64,000 nucleotides of DNA, taken from Limnobacter parvus. GTDB lineage: Bacteria > Pseudomonadota > Gammaproteobacteria > Burkholderiales > Burkholderiaceae_B. The position numbers and the translations under genes were made by a program. The notes beneath the pieces were generated by a model, which saw only the letters and a program-made list of their open reading frames with translations, did not search any database and was not told the origin of the DNA. The stretch is from NCBI RefSeq assembly GCF_024623725.1, contig NZ_JANKHG010000017.1, positions 99,264-163,263 on the forward strand, written 5' to 3'. Below are positions 17,664 to 25,930 of this stretch, in pieces. How positions within the stretch are numbered: the first letter of the stretch is position 1; every line of letters starts with the position of its first letter.

Positions 17664-19265
17664 CTAGGGTGTGGTTGATTTTTTTGGGTACTTCATCCGA
17701 ATATCCTCGCTGAAAAACAACTGTCCATCCCGCGTTGAAAATTTCCGCGCACTTGCGAAATGGAAACTCATGCGTTCTGCCCAACGCGCGTCGTCGAGCA
17801 GTCGAATATCCGCATCATCAAAACCGGCTTCTCCAGGGTTTTTCAGATAGCGGTCAAACCACGCCAGGGTGTAGTGGGTGATCATGGGTTTGGCCCAGCC
17901 ACCTTCACACGCATTGTTGTCGGTATTGGGGCACCAGGAACTTGCTGGCAGGGCTGGGCCGGGAGAATAGTCCAGGTGCGTACTGCCAGCGATGGTGACG
18001 TTGAACACGGGTACATTGGCGGCCGCCCATTCCTTGAAACCATTCAAGTGTTCATCCCTGGGCGTTTCGCGCACAAATGGTGCCGGGGTGAAGCCGTATT
18101 CGGAGGTGAAGCCAAGTGCTGGCACGCGGGGGCTGACGGGTGGAGCACCTGCCGGGTTCACCAAAGTGCCCAGCGGCAGGGTACCAGTTGCAGTTTCTGA
18201 CGCGATCAGGCTGGTCAATGTTGCAGATGCTGGGGTGTTGCGCGAACCCAGTGCATCCCAGGCCACGATCGCTTTCACTGGATTGGTTTTGCTGAGCAAG
18301 CCAGGCCACGGCATGCTGTCTGCTGCGCCAAAGCTTTGTACCCAGGTAACGCCCGCTGCACCATACGAATGACCCGCCGCGCCGATGCGTGTTTCATCCA
18401 GTTGCTCGTGAAACGGGTTGAAAGCCTGCGTACGTGTGGGGTAGGTGCCCATGCAGCTCAATTCATGCGGGTATGGGTTTGAGGGTGACGACATTAAAAA
18501 ATCAATGTCATTCACCAGCCCTTCATAGAACACAGCGCCATTGACGTTGCCACCTTGCTCGCCAGTGGGCGTCGAGAAGTCTGACAAACCCTGACCGCGA
18601 GGGTCGTTGGTCAACACCATGTAGCCGGCGCGTACAAGTTCTTGCGCAGCCCACCAATACAGCGCTTCATTGGCTTGAACTGAGCCGTTCTTGATGATGA
18701 CTGCGGGCAATTTACGATTGCCTGTGTTTCGGGGCTTCCAGACTTGCCCGGTGATGCGTGCACAGCCTTGGTCGTAATACACCACAGGAAGTACCTCCGC
18801 TTGCTGGGTATAGAACACATCGCCATCTGGTCCGTTCACGCCGGGGTATCTGAAGGGGTCCCCCACGCACGGGCCGGCTCCGCTGGCGCACAGTGGAGTC
18901 AAGCCAGTGTTGCCAAAGGCAGGCGGCAAAGTCCAACTGGGGTCTTGGAGGCTACGTTGCAACACAGTCTGAATATTGACAGCGGTTTGTTGCAATTGCC
19001 TGGCAACGAATGCAGGCATCAACTGCTCCACATTGGCTTCCAGCGTTCTTGTAACGTTGCTTAGTTCACATTGAAGCAACTCCGCCGAAGGGTAAGTGGC
19101 GTTGTCGCAGTTTAAATCCAGTTCAAGATTCGCGTTGTTCGCGGAAATTTGTTGTGCGGAAGCGCTGCCTTGTGGCGCGGTAGACGTTGATTCTTCAGAG
19201 CCGCATGCGGCCAGAATGAATGCACATGCAATGGATACAAAGCGAGCAGCAGCGTGGTGATTCAC
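17664..19265 (-). CDS. Putative lipoprotein with alpha/beta-hydrolase fold
   Basis: 533 residues. The signal peptide MNHHAAARFVSIACAFILAACGS ends in lipobox LAAC. From about residue 150 it resembles an alpha/beta hydrolase: KLPAVIIKNGSVQ, a GYMVLTNDPRGQGLSD strand-turn, and the nucleophile elbow AAGHSYGAAGV; a late STHLDYSPG could give the catalytic His. Several cysteines suggest an oxidising, periplasmic or surface location. I do not recognise the exact family or substrate. It follows the LysR gene by 71 bases on the same strand and precedes the GFA gene. Confidence 0.75.
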   Translation of the reverse strand: MNHHAAARFVSIACAFILAACGSEESTSTAPQGSASAQQISANNANLELDLNCDNATYPSAELLQCELSNVTRTLEANVEQLMPAFVARQLQQTAVNIQTVLQRSLQDPSWTLPPAFGNTGLTPLCASGAGPCVGDPFRYPGVNGPDGDVFYTQQAEVLPVVYYDQGCARITGQVWKPRNTGNRKLPAVIIKNGSVQANEALYWWAAQELVRAGYMVLTNDPRGQGLSDFSTPTGEQGGNVNGAVFYEGLVNDIDFLMSSPSNPYPHELSCMGTYPTRTQAFNPFHEQLDETRIGAAGHSYGAAGVTWVQSFGAADSMPWPGLLSKTNPVKAIVAWDALGSRNTPASATLTSLIASETATGTLPLGTLVNPAGAPPVSPRVPALGFTSEYGFTPAPFVRETPRDEHLNGFKEWAAANVPVFNVTIAGSTHLDYSPGPALPASSWCPNTDNNACEGGWAKPMITHYTLAWFDRYLKNPGEAGFDDADIRLLDDARWAERMSFHFASARKFSTRDGQLFFSEDIRMKYPKKSTTP

Positions 19266-19336
19266 AAAATTGTCTCAATGTGCGTGTTGTTGAATGTGTT
19301 ACCCCAAAACACTTCAAACAGATTCGACACGCGAAA

Positions 19337-20233
19337 CTAAATGACAGTCTGTTTGAATTGTGCGGTGGCGTAACTGGCCACCGGCGAGCGCACACGATTG
19401 CTCAAACTCACAATCGAAATGTTTGAGAACAGTGCTGGAAAATCGGTGATGTTCAGCTGCACAAGCTGCTGCTTATCGATCCATGGTTTGGCGGCCAGGT
19501 CGGTAGAGGCAACCACCGTGTTGGTGTTCAACGTCAGTTGATGCAACAAATTCACGTCGTCACATTCCAGTGCCAGTTGCGGCAGGTTTCGATTGCTATG
19601 TTGCAGCAGTTGCCTCAAACCATTCTTAAGCGGGTCGGGCAACTTCACCGAGGCAATTCCGTATTCCCACGCTTGCTCAAAAGTATGTGCGCCGCTGGCC
19701 AGCGGGTGACCGACCCGTGCGTAAAGATGGCCATATTGCCGCATCAAAGGCTCTAATTGCAGGTAGGGCGCAGTGTCAATGTCGCCGGTGTCGGCCACGA
19801 AAAACTCAATTTCCTCTTTGAGCAACATGGCCAGCAACTCGGCAGGGCTTGCAATCTCTGTTTGCAGCGCGACTTTTGGAAATTCATTGCGGATATTTTC
19901 AATGACGCCACGAGCCAGTGTGGCGCAGGGAAAAGGGCCAACACCAAAAGCAAGTTCACCGACTTCACCGCGTTGGTACAAATGAATATCGCGTTGAACG
20001 GCGCGCGCTTCCAATACCAACTTCCGTGCCCGATCAATTAAAAACTGGCCAGCTGGGGTGGGGCGTATTTCTCCACTTTTACGTTCGAAAAGAATTAACC
20101 CGGTTTGCCTTTCCAGTGCTTGAATACTTCGGCTGAAGGCGGGTTGGCTAAGGTGTACTTTGTCGGCCGCTTTGGCGAAATGTCGGGTTTCGTCAAGCGC
20201 CAGTAGGTGTTCTAGCTGGTTCAGATTCAGCAT
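19337..20233 (-). CDS. LysR-family transcriptional regulator
   Basis: 298 residues. The N-terminal helix-turn-helix is MLNLNQLEHLLALDETRHFAKAADKVHLSQPAFSRSIQALE, followed by the effector-binding domain (GELAFGVGPFPCATLARGVIE). ATG 20233 has GGAG upstream; an in-frame start eleven codons earlier is less likely. It is divergent from the sterol-desaturase-like gene, and a CCAAT-N5-ATTGG box lies between them, so it probably controls that gene and itself. The ligand is unknown. Confidence 0.93.
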   Translation of the reverse strand: MLNLNQLEHLLALDETRHFAKAADKVHLSQPAFSRSIQALERQTGLILFERKSGEIRPTPAGQFLIDRARKLVLEARAVQRDIHLYQRGEVGELAFGVGPFPCATLARGVIENIRNEFPKVALQTEIASPAELLAMLLKEEIEFFVADTGDIDTAPYLQLEPLMRQYGHLYARVGHPLASGAHTFEQAWEYGIASVKLPDPLKNGLRQLLQHSNRNLPQLALECDDVNLLHQLTLNTNTVVASTDLAAKPWIDKQQLVQLNITDFPALFSNISIVSLSNRVRSPVASYATAQFKQTVI

Positions 20234-20262
20234 GTTAATGCGCTCCATGCATCGAAAGTTCA

Positions 20263-20277
20263 CCAATTATGCATTGG
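20263..20277. promoter_or_regulatory. Candidate LysR box
   Basis: CCAAT-TATGC-ATTGG is a perfect 5-bp inverted repeat with a T-N11-A type layout, standing 30 bases upstream of the LysR start and overlapping the candidate -35 element (TTGGAC 20274-20279; -10 TTAGAT 20297-20302, spacer 17) of the divergent gene. Confidence 0.5.
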
Positions 20278-20331
20278 ACGTATTTGTGCGGCAAGGTTAG
20301 ATTCTGTACATACCTATAAAACGAGACACAC

Positions 20332-21201
20332 ATGGACGCATCGCAATTTCAGAATATGTTGATTGGTATTGCCATCGCTGGCTTTGCATTGATGGAGTTT
20401 GCTAGCCGCCGTTATCAAACCACGGTGCAGGCCACAGCCAATGACACCAAACTGGATTTGCTGGTTTTCATCAGTGTGGTAGCAATTTCCCAGCCTTTGG
20501 CAATACTTGTAACCCAAACCATAGGCCAAAACTGGTTTGCGCAGTGGCAGGGTGTTTGGGCCGATTGGCCTTGGTGGGCCATGTTTGGTGTCTTGTTGCT
20601 TGGGGATGATTTAACCCAGTACCTGTGGCACCGCGCATCGCATTCGCCCTTGTTGTGGCCACTACACCGCGCGCATCATTCTGCGCAGTACATGAGCGTG
20701 CGCATGACCTTTCGCAACAACTTCTTTTACTACCTGATGATGCCCGGTTTGTGGATTGCCGGTGTACTGCTGTTTCTTGGTTTTGGTGGCTGGGTTTATG
20801 CGCTTTACCTGACCATCAAAATCACGATTATTCTGGGTGCACATTGCGCCTGGCGGTGGGACGAGCCTTTGTACAAAATCAAGGCTTTGCACCCGGTAAT
20901 GTGGGTTGTAGAGCGCACTATTTCAACGCCCGCAACACATTGGGCGCACCACGCCCTGACCAACAAAGACGGTATTGGTAATTACACTGGCAATTTTGGC
21001 AACATGCTGTTTTTGTGGGATGTGATTTTTGGCACTGCGCACATTACGCGCAAATACCCCGAGCATATTGGCTTGATGGACGACCGCATTCATGGGCAGG
21101 AACACTGGGCCCAACAAATGTTTTACCCCGTTATCCATTCCAAGCGCGCCGATTCAGCTTTGCGCTTTGGTGGCACGATTTACGATGAAAACAAGCAGTA
21201 A
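20332..21201 (+). CDS. Sterol desaturase / fatty acid hydroxylase superfamily membrane enzyme
   Basis: 289 residues with four or more hydrophobic helices. The di-iron histidine motifs of the superfamily are present: LWHRASHS, HRAHHS and THWAHHAL. Members hydroxylate or desaturate lipids (sterols, fatty acids, carotenoids, alkylglycerols) using O2 in the inner membrane. The substrate cannot be told. It converges with the TetR gene at 21215 and is divergent from LysR, its probable regulator. Confidence 0.9.
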   Translation: MDASQFQNMLIGIAIAGFALMEFASRRYQTTVQATANDTKLDLLVFISVVAISQPLAILVTQTIGQNWFAQWQGVWADWPWWAMFGVLLLGDDLTQYLWHRASHSPLLWPLHRAHHSAQYMSVRMTFRNNFFYYLMMPGLWIAGVLLFLGFGGWVYALYLTIKITIILGAHCAWRWDEPLYKIKALHPVMWVVERTISTPATHWAHHALTNKDGIGNYTGNFGNMLFLWDVIFGTAHITRKYPEHIGLMDDRIHGQEHWAQQMFYPVIHSKRADSALRFGGTIYDENKQ

Positions 21202-21214
21202 TTCAATGGCTTGG

Positions 21215-21805
21215 TTACGCGTTTAAATAACTGATCACCATTTCGATCAATTCAAGGGTCAGCTCTTCATCGGTGATGAAAGGGCTGGGTTCGCTGATTG
21301 CGCGAATCATGGTGAATACGATTGAGTTAGCAATCACGAAACTTCGAATTTGAAGCCTCTCCGGATTATTTGCCAACGGATTTTTCAGCAAATACATTCG
21401 CATGAAGTCGAGCAGGGTGTCTTGAAGCAGGCGCACCACATTGTGCGTTGGCAGCTTGTACCAGTTGCGTACCAGTTCAATCGCCAAGCCGTCATCAGCC
21501 CTTAAAAAAGCCATACCAAAGCGCACTGAGCGATCCACCATTTCGCGCAAGTTGGTGGTTTTTTCCAGCACCAATGTATTCAAGCCATGTTGAAGTTTCA
21601 GGGTTACATCCTCTAGCAGCGCTTCGACCAAATCTTCGCGCGAATCGAAATACTGATACAGCGACCCCACGCTGACACCGGCATACCCCGCCACATGGTG
21701 AGTGGTGAATTTGTCCATGCCCTGTTCGCGAATGGATTGTGCGGTGGCCTCAACCAAGCGCGCCACCAGTTCTTTAGACCGCTGTTGCTGCGGAATTTTG
21801 CGCAT
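21215..21805 (-). CDS. TetR-family transcriptional regulator
   Basis: 196 residues. The N-terminal HTH is EATAQSIREQGMDKFTTHHVAGYAGVSVGSLYQYFDSREDL; the C-terminal ligand domain has no recognisable pocket. It lies five bases after the SDR gene on the same strand, so the two are probably co-transcribed and the SDR promoter region, with its AACGATCGTT palindrome, is the likely operator. Confidence 0.92.
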   Translation of the reverse strand: MRKIPQQQRSKELVARLVEATAQSIREQGMDKFTTHHVAGYAGVSVGSLYQYFDSREDLVEALLEDVTLKLQHGLNTLVLEKTTNLREMVDRSVRFGMAFLRADDGLAIELVRNWYKLPTHNVVRLLQDTLLDFMRMYLLKNPLANNPERLQIRSFVIANSIVFTMIRAISEPSPFITDEELTLELIEMVISYLNA

Positions 21806-21810
21806 GGGTT

Positions 21811-22641
21811 CTAGAACCTACCGATGTAGAAGTCCCGCTGAATTTCATCGACACGTTCCGGATTGTTGGCGTATTTGGTGAAGTCAGTAACACCAGTTTC
21901 ACGCAGCACTTCTTCATCCAGCCAGCTTACTTTCGATGAAAACTGTTTACGATTGCTGATCAACTCAAACGCTGCATCGGCCATCACGTCAGGCTTACGC
22001 GACACACTCAAACCCTCTTCGCCACTGAACATGCCCACCGCGGCGGTGGCAATTAGTGTGGCTGGCCAAAGAGTTTTTACCGCAATGCCTTTTGCTTTCA
22101 CTTCCTGTTGAAATCCCATACTGAGCAGAGTCATGCAATATTTTGTGGAAGTGTAGGGAATGAATGCGCCTAGCCAGCCTTCGTCCATGTTCAAGGGCGG
22201 GCACAAGTTCAACACGCTGCCTTGGCTGGCTTGCAGGTAGGGTAGACATTCACGCATGGTAATCAGCGGTGCGCGGGTGTTCAATGCATGCATCAAATCG
22301 AATTTTTTCGTCTCGGTGATTCCCAGTTGGGTAATCCCTAAAAAGCCCGCATTGTTCACCAGCAAATCGATGCCGCCGAAGTGTTGTACGGTGGCTTGAA
22401 TGGCACGTTTGATCTGTTCTTCGTCTCGTACATCGGTGGCCACAGGCAAGGCTTTGCCACCGGCTTCAATCACTTCCTGTGCCACAGAATGAATGGTTCC
22501 CGGCAGTTTGGGGTTGGGTTGGTCTGATTTTGCGGCAATGGTGATGTTGGCCCCTTCACGCGCCAGCCTTAGAATGATTTCCCGACCAATTCCACGGCTG
22601 CCGCCGGTGATGAACACGGTTTTATTCGTCCAGCTTCCCAT
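21811..22641 (-). CDS. Short-chain dehydrogenase, HSDL2-like
   Basis: 276 residues from ATG 22641; a TTG four codons upstream is less likely. NAD(P) motif ITGGSRGIG, then AKSDQPNPKLPGTIHS, LVNNAG and the catalytic Y-x3-K in IPYTSTKYCM. The PNPKLPGTIHSVAQEVIEAGGKA-type stretch is characteristic of bacterial relatives of the human HSDL2 SDR domain, linked to fatty-acid or steroid metabolism. The usual catalytic Ser region reads NLCPPLN, with Cys where relatives have Ser, worth noting. Second gene of an apparent oxygenase-SDR-TetR unit. Confidence 0.88.
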   Translation of the reverse strand: MGSWTNKTVFITGGSRGIGREIILRLAREGANITIAAKSDQPNPKLPGTIHSVAQEVIEAGGKALPVATDVRDEEQIKRAIQATVQHFGGIDLLVNNAGFLGITQLGITETKKFDLMHALNTRAPLITMRECLPYLQASQGSVLNLCPPLNMDEGWLGAFIPYTSTKYCMTLLSMGFQQEVKAKGIAVKTLWPATLIATAAVGMFSGEEGLSVSRKPDVMADAAFELISNRKQFSSKVSWLDEEVLRETGVTDFTKYANNPERVDEIQRDFYIGRF

Positions 22642-22665
22642 ATTGCCCCACAAAGTTATGATTCA

Positions 22666-22675
22666 AACGATCGTT
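22666..22675. promoter_or_regulatory. Candidate TetR operator upstream of the SDR gene
   Basis: AACGATCGTT is a perfect 10-bp palindrome, 25 bases before the SDR start, in the 61-base gap after the oxygenase gene. The TetR gene downstream is the obvious candidate binder. Inference only. Confidence 0.45.
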
Positions 22676-22702
22676 CAGTTTAATACGACCCATTGTTCGT
22701 AT

Positions 22703-23932
22703 TCAACTCGCGTTCATCGAAGTAAGGGTTTTTGATTGAGCAACTTGACGCTGGTGAAGCTCTGCAACAGCAATTTCCTGCGCTCGTCGGCCTTGCAAAA
22801 TTTGACGCTTCGATATAAGTGGTATGCAACGTTGGGCCAAGTGGGTGGCGGCACGCAGAGGTACCATCATCAACGCAATGAAAGGTCCCCATGGTGCTTT
22901 CAAGCCAAGCTTGTAGAACATACCCGGGCCTAACAGGTACCACGATGAACTTAAATGTTTGTGATGAGCAAATTTTCTGCGAAGCGTTTGAAAGTTTGAA
23001 TAATTGCGGCTTAATGGTTCGCCGGCCAAGGCGCTGGCCAATCGTTGTGTGGACTCATCGGGAGGCGAATGGGTGAACAAGAACTGGCGCAGCGCCACCA
23101 ATGCCTCTTGTTCGGTGTCCACTAACCATTTTTCCTGAACACCCATTTGCCAGCCGATCAGTTTCCACAGTTGCATTACCGAACGTGAATTGCGGGCCGT
23201 TACCACAATACCCATCTTTCGCAGGCCCAGCAGCATGACCGCACTGAAGCCCAGGTAGGTCGCTGCCATGTCCACTTGGTTGATCGGCAATCCCCACTGG
23301 TTTGAATCCCATTGCGGGCTGTTGCGCAGTTGATGGCGAACCAAAGCATGCATCCATCGCACCCGAAGGGTTGTAATTGCGCCAAGGCCACCTGCGTGGT
23401 TGGCATTGGTGTTCACCACCTTAAGCCACCACTGCGCAGTACTTGCCAGCCGGGGGGCTGCGCCTTTTTCCAGTTCCCCAGTCAGTATCAGTGTTTTGTT
23501 GAAGGCCACCATCAAGTAGCCGCCCATCAAGGCCATATCACGAAGTACATCGGTTGCTGCACGCCCAGTGCTCTGAATGAATTGCACACCTTCATCCATC
23601 AGTTGCCAATCAACCCAATTTGGATTGATGAAAGTGTTTTGAATCAATATGCGAAGTTCGTTGCTCCCCTGAAATTCAAGAGGGTTTGCCGTTTGAAGCG
23701 CTTGATGAAATTCCTGCCAGTCCGGTTTTTGGGGAGAGGCTTGAATACGGGCTTGAACGTAACAATCCATCGCATCGTCACCTGCAAACAGCCCCTGTTT
23801 TAGCGCCGCGTATTCGGCAGTGTTGGGTGCAAATTCACGACCCAGTACTTTCTTGATTATCCATGGGGTGTGAATCTGAGTTTGCTCGAATTGCCTGAGC
23901 CTGCCGGGTATTACAGTTTCGCAGTCGTTCAT
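22703..23932 (-). CDS. MpaB/rubber-oxygenase-like (DUF2236) protein
   Basis: 409 residues. The conserved core of the ER-bound oxygenase MpaB / latex-clearing protein family is visible: GGLGAITTLRVRWMHALVRHQLR and the following INQVDMAATYLGFSAVMLLGLRKMGI. In Lcp-type enzymes a His in this core ligates heme b; which His does so here is uncertain. These proteins cleave or oxidise isoprenoid chains, but most bacterial homologues are uncharacterised. No signal peptide. Upstream partner of the SDR and TetR genes. Confidence 0.8.
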   Translation of the reverse strand: MNDCETVIPGRLRQFEQTQIHTPWIIKKVLGREFAPNTAEYAALKQGLFAGDDAMDCYVQARIQASPQKPDWQEFHQALQTANPLEFQGSNELRILIQNTFINPNWVDWQLMDEGVQFIQSTGRAATDVLRDMALMGGYLMVAFNKTLILTGELEKGAAPRLASTAQWWLKVVNTNANHAGGLGAITTLRVRWMHALVRHQLRNSPQWDSNQWGLPINQVDMAATYLGFSAVMLLGLRKMGIVVTARNSRSVMQLWKLIGWQMGVQEKWLVDTEQEALVALRQFLFTHSPPDESTQRLASALAGEPLSRNYSNFQTLRRKFAHHKHLSSSWYLLGPGMFYKLGLKAPWGPFIALMMVPLRAATHLAQRCIPLISKRQILQGRRAQEIAVAELHQRQVAQSKTLTSMNAS

Positions 23933-24020
23933 GATTTGGAATGAGCAGTGTTGAAGTACTCAGACTAAAGCGAATTTTTATTCGCATTCAAGTCGCATTC
24001 CTACAGAACTTGTCAATCCT

Positions 24021-24260
24021 CTAATTCAATATGCGGGCAGAAATTTGACGTGCGATTGGGGCGAGTAAATAAATAGCTGGTACCGCTGCAAGGTAACCGA
24101 TGAGATAAGTTTTTCCCCAGTTTTGAAGAAAGTTGTTCCCAAAACCAAAATTGCTGGCTGTGGTCACGAAGGTCACAATGCCCACCATGAGAAAACCCAT
24201 GATGAGTGCAAAAACCAATCGAAATAATTTGTCCGTTGGGGCTGAATTGACTGCGTTCAT
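24021..24260 (-). CDS. DUF2798-like small membrane protein
   Basis: 79 residues with two transmembrane helices (LFRLVFALIMGFLMVGIVTFV and YLIGYLAAVPAIYLLAPIA) joined by a short loop with a conserved-type FLQNWGKTYLIGY stretch, and a terminal ARQISARI. This matches the DUF2798 family of unknown function. No strong ribosome site. It stands alone between the oxygenase gene and the repeat-protein gene. Confidence 0.75.
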   Translation of the reverse strand: MNAVNSAPTDKLFRLVFALIMGFLMVGIVTFVTTASNFGFGNNFLQNWGKTYLIGYLAAVPAIYLLAPIARQISARILN

Positions 24261-24318
24261 TTTCAGTTTGTGGTGATTTGATTAAAGTATTTTAGCGGCA
24301 TTTGATTCGTGGTGCCTT

Positions 24319-24334
24319 CAGGGTAAATACCCTG
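24319..24334. repeat. Inverted repeat in leader of repeat-protein gene
   Basis: CAGGGTA-AA-TACCCTG, a perfect 7-bp inverted repeat; flanking CTT and AAG extend it if one base is bulged. It lies 135 bases upstream of the 45-residue protein and could be an operator or leader hairpin. Confidence 0.4.
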
Positions 24335-24468
24335 CTGAAGCCCTGTCGAGGACGATTGCCGATTTATTTTCTCGTCCAATGCGCGAAGCCGAACAGAAGA
24401 CTTTGGACCAACTGGATAAGGTGAATGCACGGTCGAAGGTATCGACTGCCAACTTAAAGGAGCACACC

Positions 24469-24606
24469 ATGCAATACGTAACCGATGGTCAAAACAAGGA
24501 CAACCAGGACAAGCAAAGCCAGAACAAAGACGGCCAGGACAAGCAAGGCCAGAGCAAACAAGGTCAGGATAAGCAAGGCCAGAACAAGCAAGGTCAAAAC
24601 CGCTGA
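24469..24606 (+). CDS. 45-residue Gln/Lys pentapeptide-repeat protein
   Basis: MQYVTDG is followed by seven and a half copies of the five-residue unit Q-[NDS]-K-[DQ]-[GNS], ending QNKQGQNR. The ATG at 24469 is supported by AAAGGAG at 24456-24462 (six-base spacing), better than the in-frame start 30 codons upstream, and a strong terminator follows, so this is very likely an expressed gene. The product is entirely polar, without Cys, Trp or hydrophobic core, and is predicted disordered. I do not recognise a family; hydrophilin-like stress proteins are a possible comparison. The 15-bp DNA repeats are imperfect. Confidence 0.7.
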   Translation: MQYVTDGQNKDNQDKQSQNKDGQDKQGQSKQGQDKQGQNKQGQNR

Positions 24607-24626
24607 TAGTTGCGGTTAAATAAAAA

Positions 24627-24655
24627 AACGCCTGGCAAATGCCAGGCGTTTTTTT
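24627..24655. terminator. Bidirectional intrinsic terminator
   Basis: AACGCCTGGC (24627-24636), loop AAAT, GCCAGGCGTT (24641-24650), with T5 to the right and an A-run to the left. It can end both the repeat-protein transcript and, from the other side, the formaldehyde-dehydrogenase-like gene. Confidence 0.9.
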
Positions 24656-24678
24656 GTCAGCACTGTTTTTAGGGCAAG

Positions 24679-25818
24679 TTACTTTCCCGGTTTAAGCACT
24701 ACTTTTGTCCAGCCATTTTTGCGCTCATTGAAATTGGCGTAGGCTTCGGGTGCGTCAGCCAAAGGCAGTTCATGCGACACAATCCATGAGGGATTCACTT
24801 TGTCGTGTTCAATCAACCGACTTAGTTTTCGGTTGTATGCTTTAACGTTTGCTTGGCCGGTGCCCATGCTTTGGCCCTTGAACCAAAATTGCCCGAAGTC
24901 GAAAGCGATTTGCCCTTTCTTGGCTAACTTGTCGGCTGCGCCAGGGTCTTCGGGCAAAAATACACCCACCACGCCGATTCGGCCAGTGGCCTTAACCGTT
25001 TGCACCAGGTTATTCATGGTCAGGTTCGGAACTTCCTCGCGGTGCATATTGCAGCATTGATAACCCACGCACTCGCAGCCACAATCGGCACCTTTGCCGT
25101 CAGTGAGGGCCATGATTTTTTCCACGCCGTCGCCTTCAGTGTCGTCGATCGGAATTGCCCCCAGTTTTTCCGCAAGTTGTAAACGGTCTTTGTGGGTATC
25201 CACCACCATCACTTGGCTTGCACCTTTTAATGTGGCAGCACAGGCAGCCATTAAGCCAACCGGGCCTGCACCGTAGATAACAACGTTGTCGCCGGATTGA
25301 ACACCAGCCAGTTCTGTCGCGTGGTAACCGGTGGGGAATACGTCGGAGAGCATAACGTAATCATTTTCTTTTTCTTCGGAATCCCTGGGTAATACCAGGC
25401 AATTGAAGTCGCCATAGGGCACACGCAGATACTCGGCTTGCCCGCCGCTGTAGGGCCCCATTCCAGCGAAACCATACGCGCCACCTGCACTGCCCGGGTT
25501 CACTGTCAAACAATAGCCGGTTAAGCCTTTTTCGCAGTTTGCACAAAACCCGCAACCTATATTGAACGGAAGGCAAACGCGGTCGCCCACCTTAACGCGG
25601 TCAACGGCGGGCCCCACCTCAATTACTACACCCAGATTTTCATGGCCCAATATACGGCCCGATTCCATGTCGGTGCGTCCTTCATACATGTGCAGGTCAG
25701 AACCGCAAATGTTGGCACTGGTAATCTTCACCAGTACATCGGTTGCCCGTTCAATTTTCGCGTCCGGTACTTCGTTGACTGATACGTCGTGTGGTCCGTT
25801 GTAAACAAGCGCTTTCAT
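24679..25818 (-). CDS. Zinc alcohol dehydrogenase, glutathione-independent formaldehyde dehydrogenase-like
   Basis: 379 residues. Catalytic zinc residues lie in ANICGSDLHMYEG and GHENLGVV; the structural zinc loop is CGFCANCEKGLTGYC; the Rossmann motif is VVIYGAGPVGLMAA with an acidic MVVDTHKDRL, consistent with NAD(H). The long insert GCECVGYQCCNMHREEVPN is diagnostic of the formaldehyde dehydrogenase (FdhA) subgroup. It oxidises formaldehyde or another aldehyde/alcohol in the cytoplasm. GAGGA precedes the start. A GFA-family gene is in the window but 7 kb away. Confidence 0.9.
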   Translation of the reverse strand: MKALVYNGPHDVSVNEVPDAKIERATDVLVKITSANICGSDLHMYEGRTDMESGRILGHENLGVVIEVGPAVDRVKVGDRVCLPFNIGCGFCANCEKGLTGYCLTVNPGSAGGAYGFAGMGPYSGGQAEYLRVPYGDFNCLVLPRDSEEKENDYVMLSDVFPTGYHATELAGVQSGDNVVIYGAGPVGLMAACAATLKGASQVMVVDTHKDRLQLAEKLGAIPIDDTEGDGVEKIMALTDGKGADCGCECVGYQCCNMHREEVPNLTMNNLVQTVKATGRIGVVGVFLPEDPGAADKLAKKGQIAFDFGQFWFKGQSMGTGQANVKAYNRKLSRLIEHDKVNPSWIVSHELPLADAPEAYANFNERKNGWTKVVLKPGK

Positions 25819-25930
25819 GGTGTGTCCTCAGTAGTTGACAACCAACCTTAAAGACTCACCACGGCGGGCGCTGTACGTTACCGCACCCAGAATTTTCAAA
25901 TGTAACAATGCCTTGGCAAACAACATTGAC

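Noticed and set aside
24490..24603. Short regular repeats considered as a CRISPR array
   Set aside because: The 15-bp units are contiguous and coding (Q-x-K-x-x), with no spacers and no cas genes.
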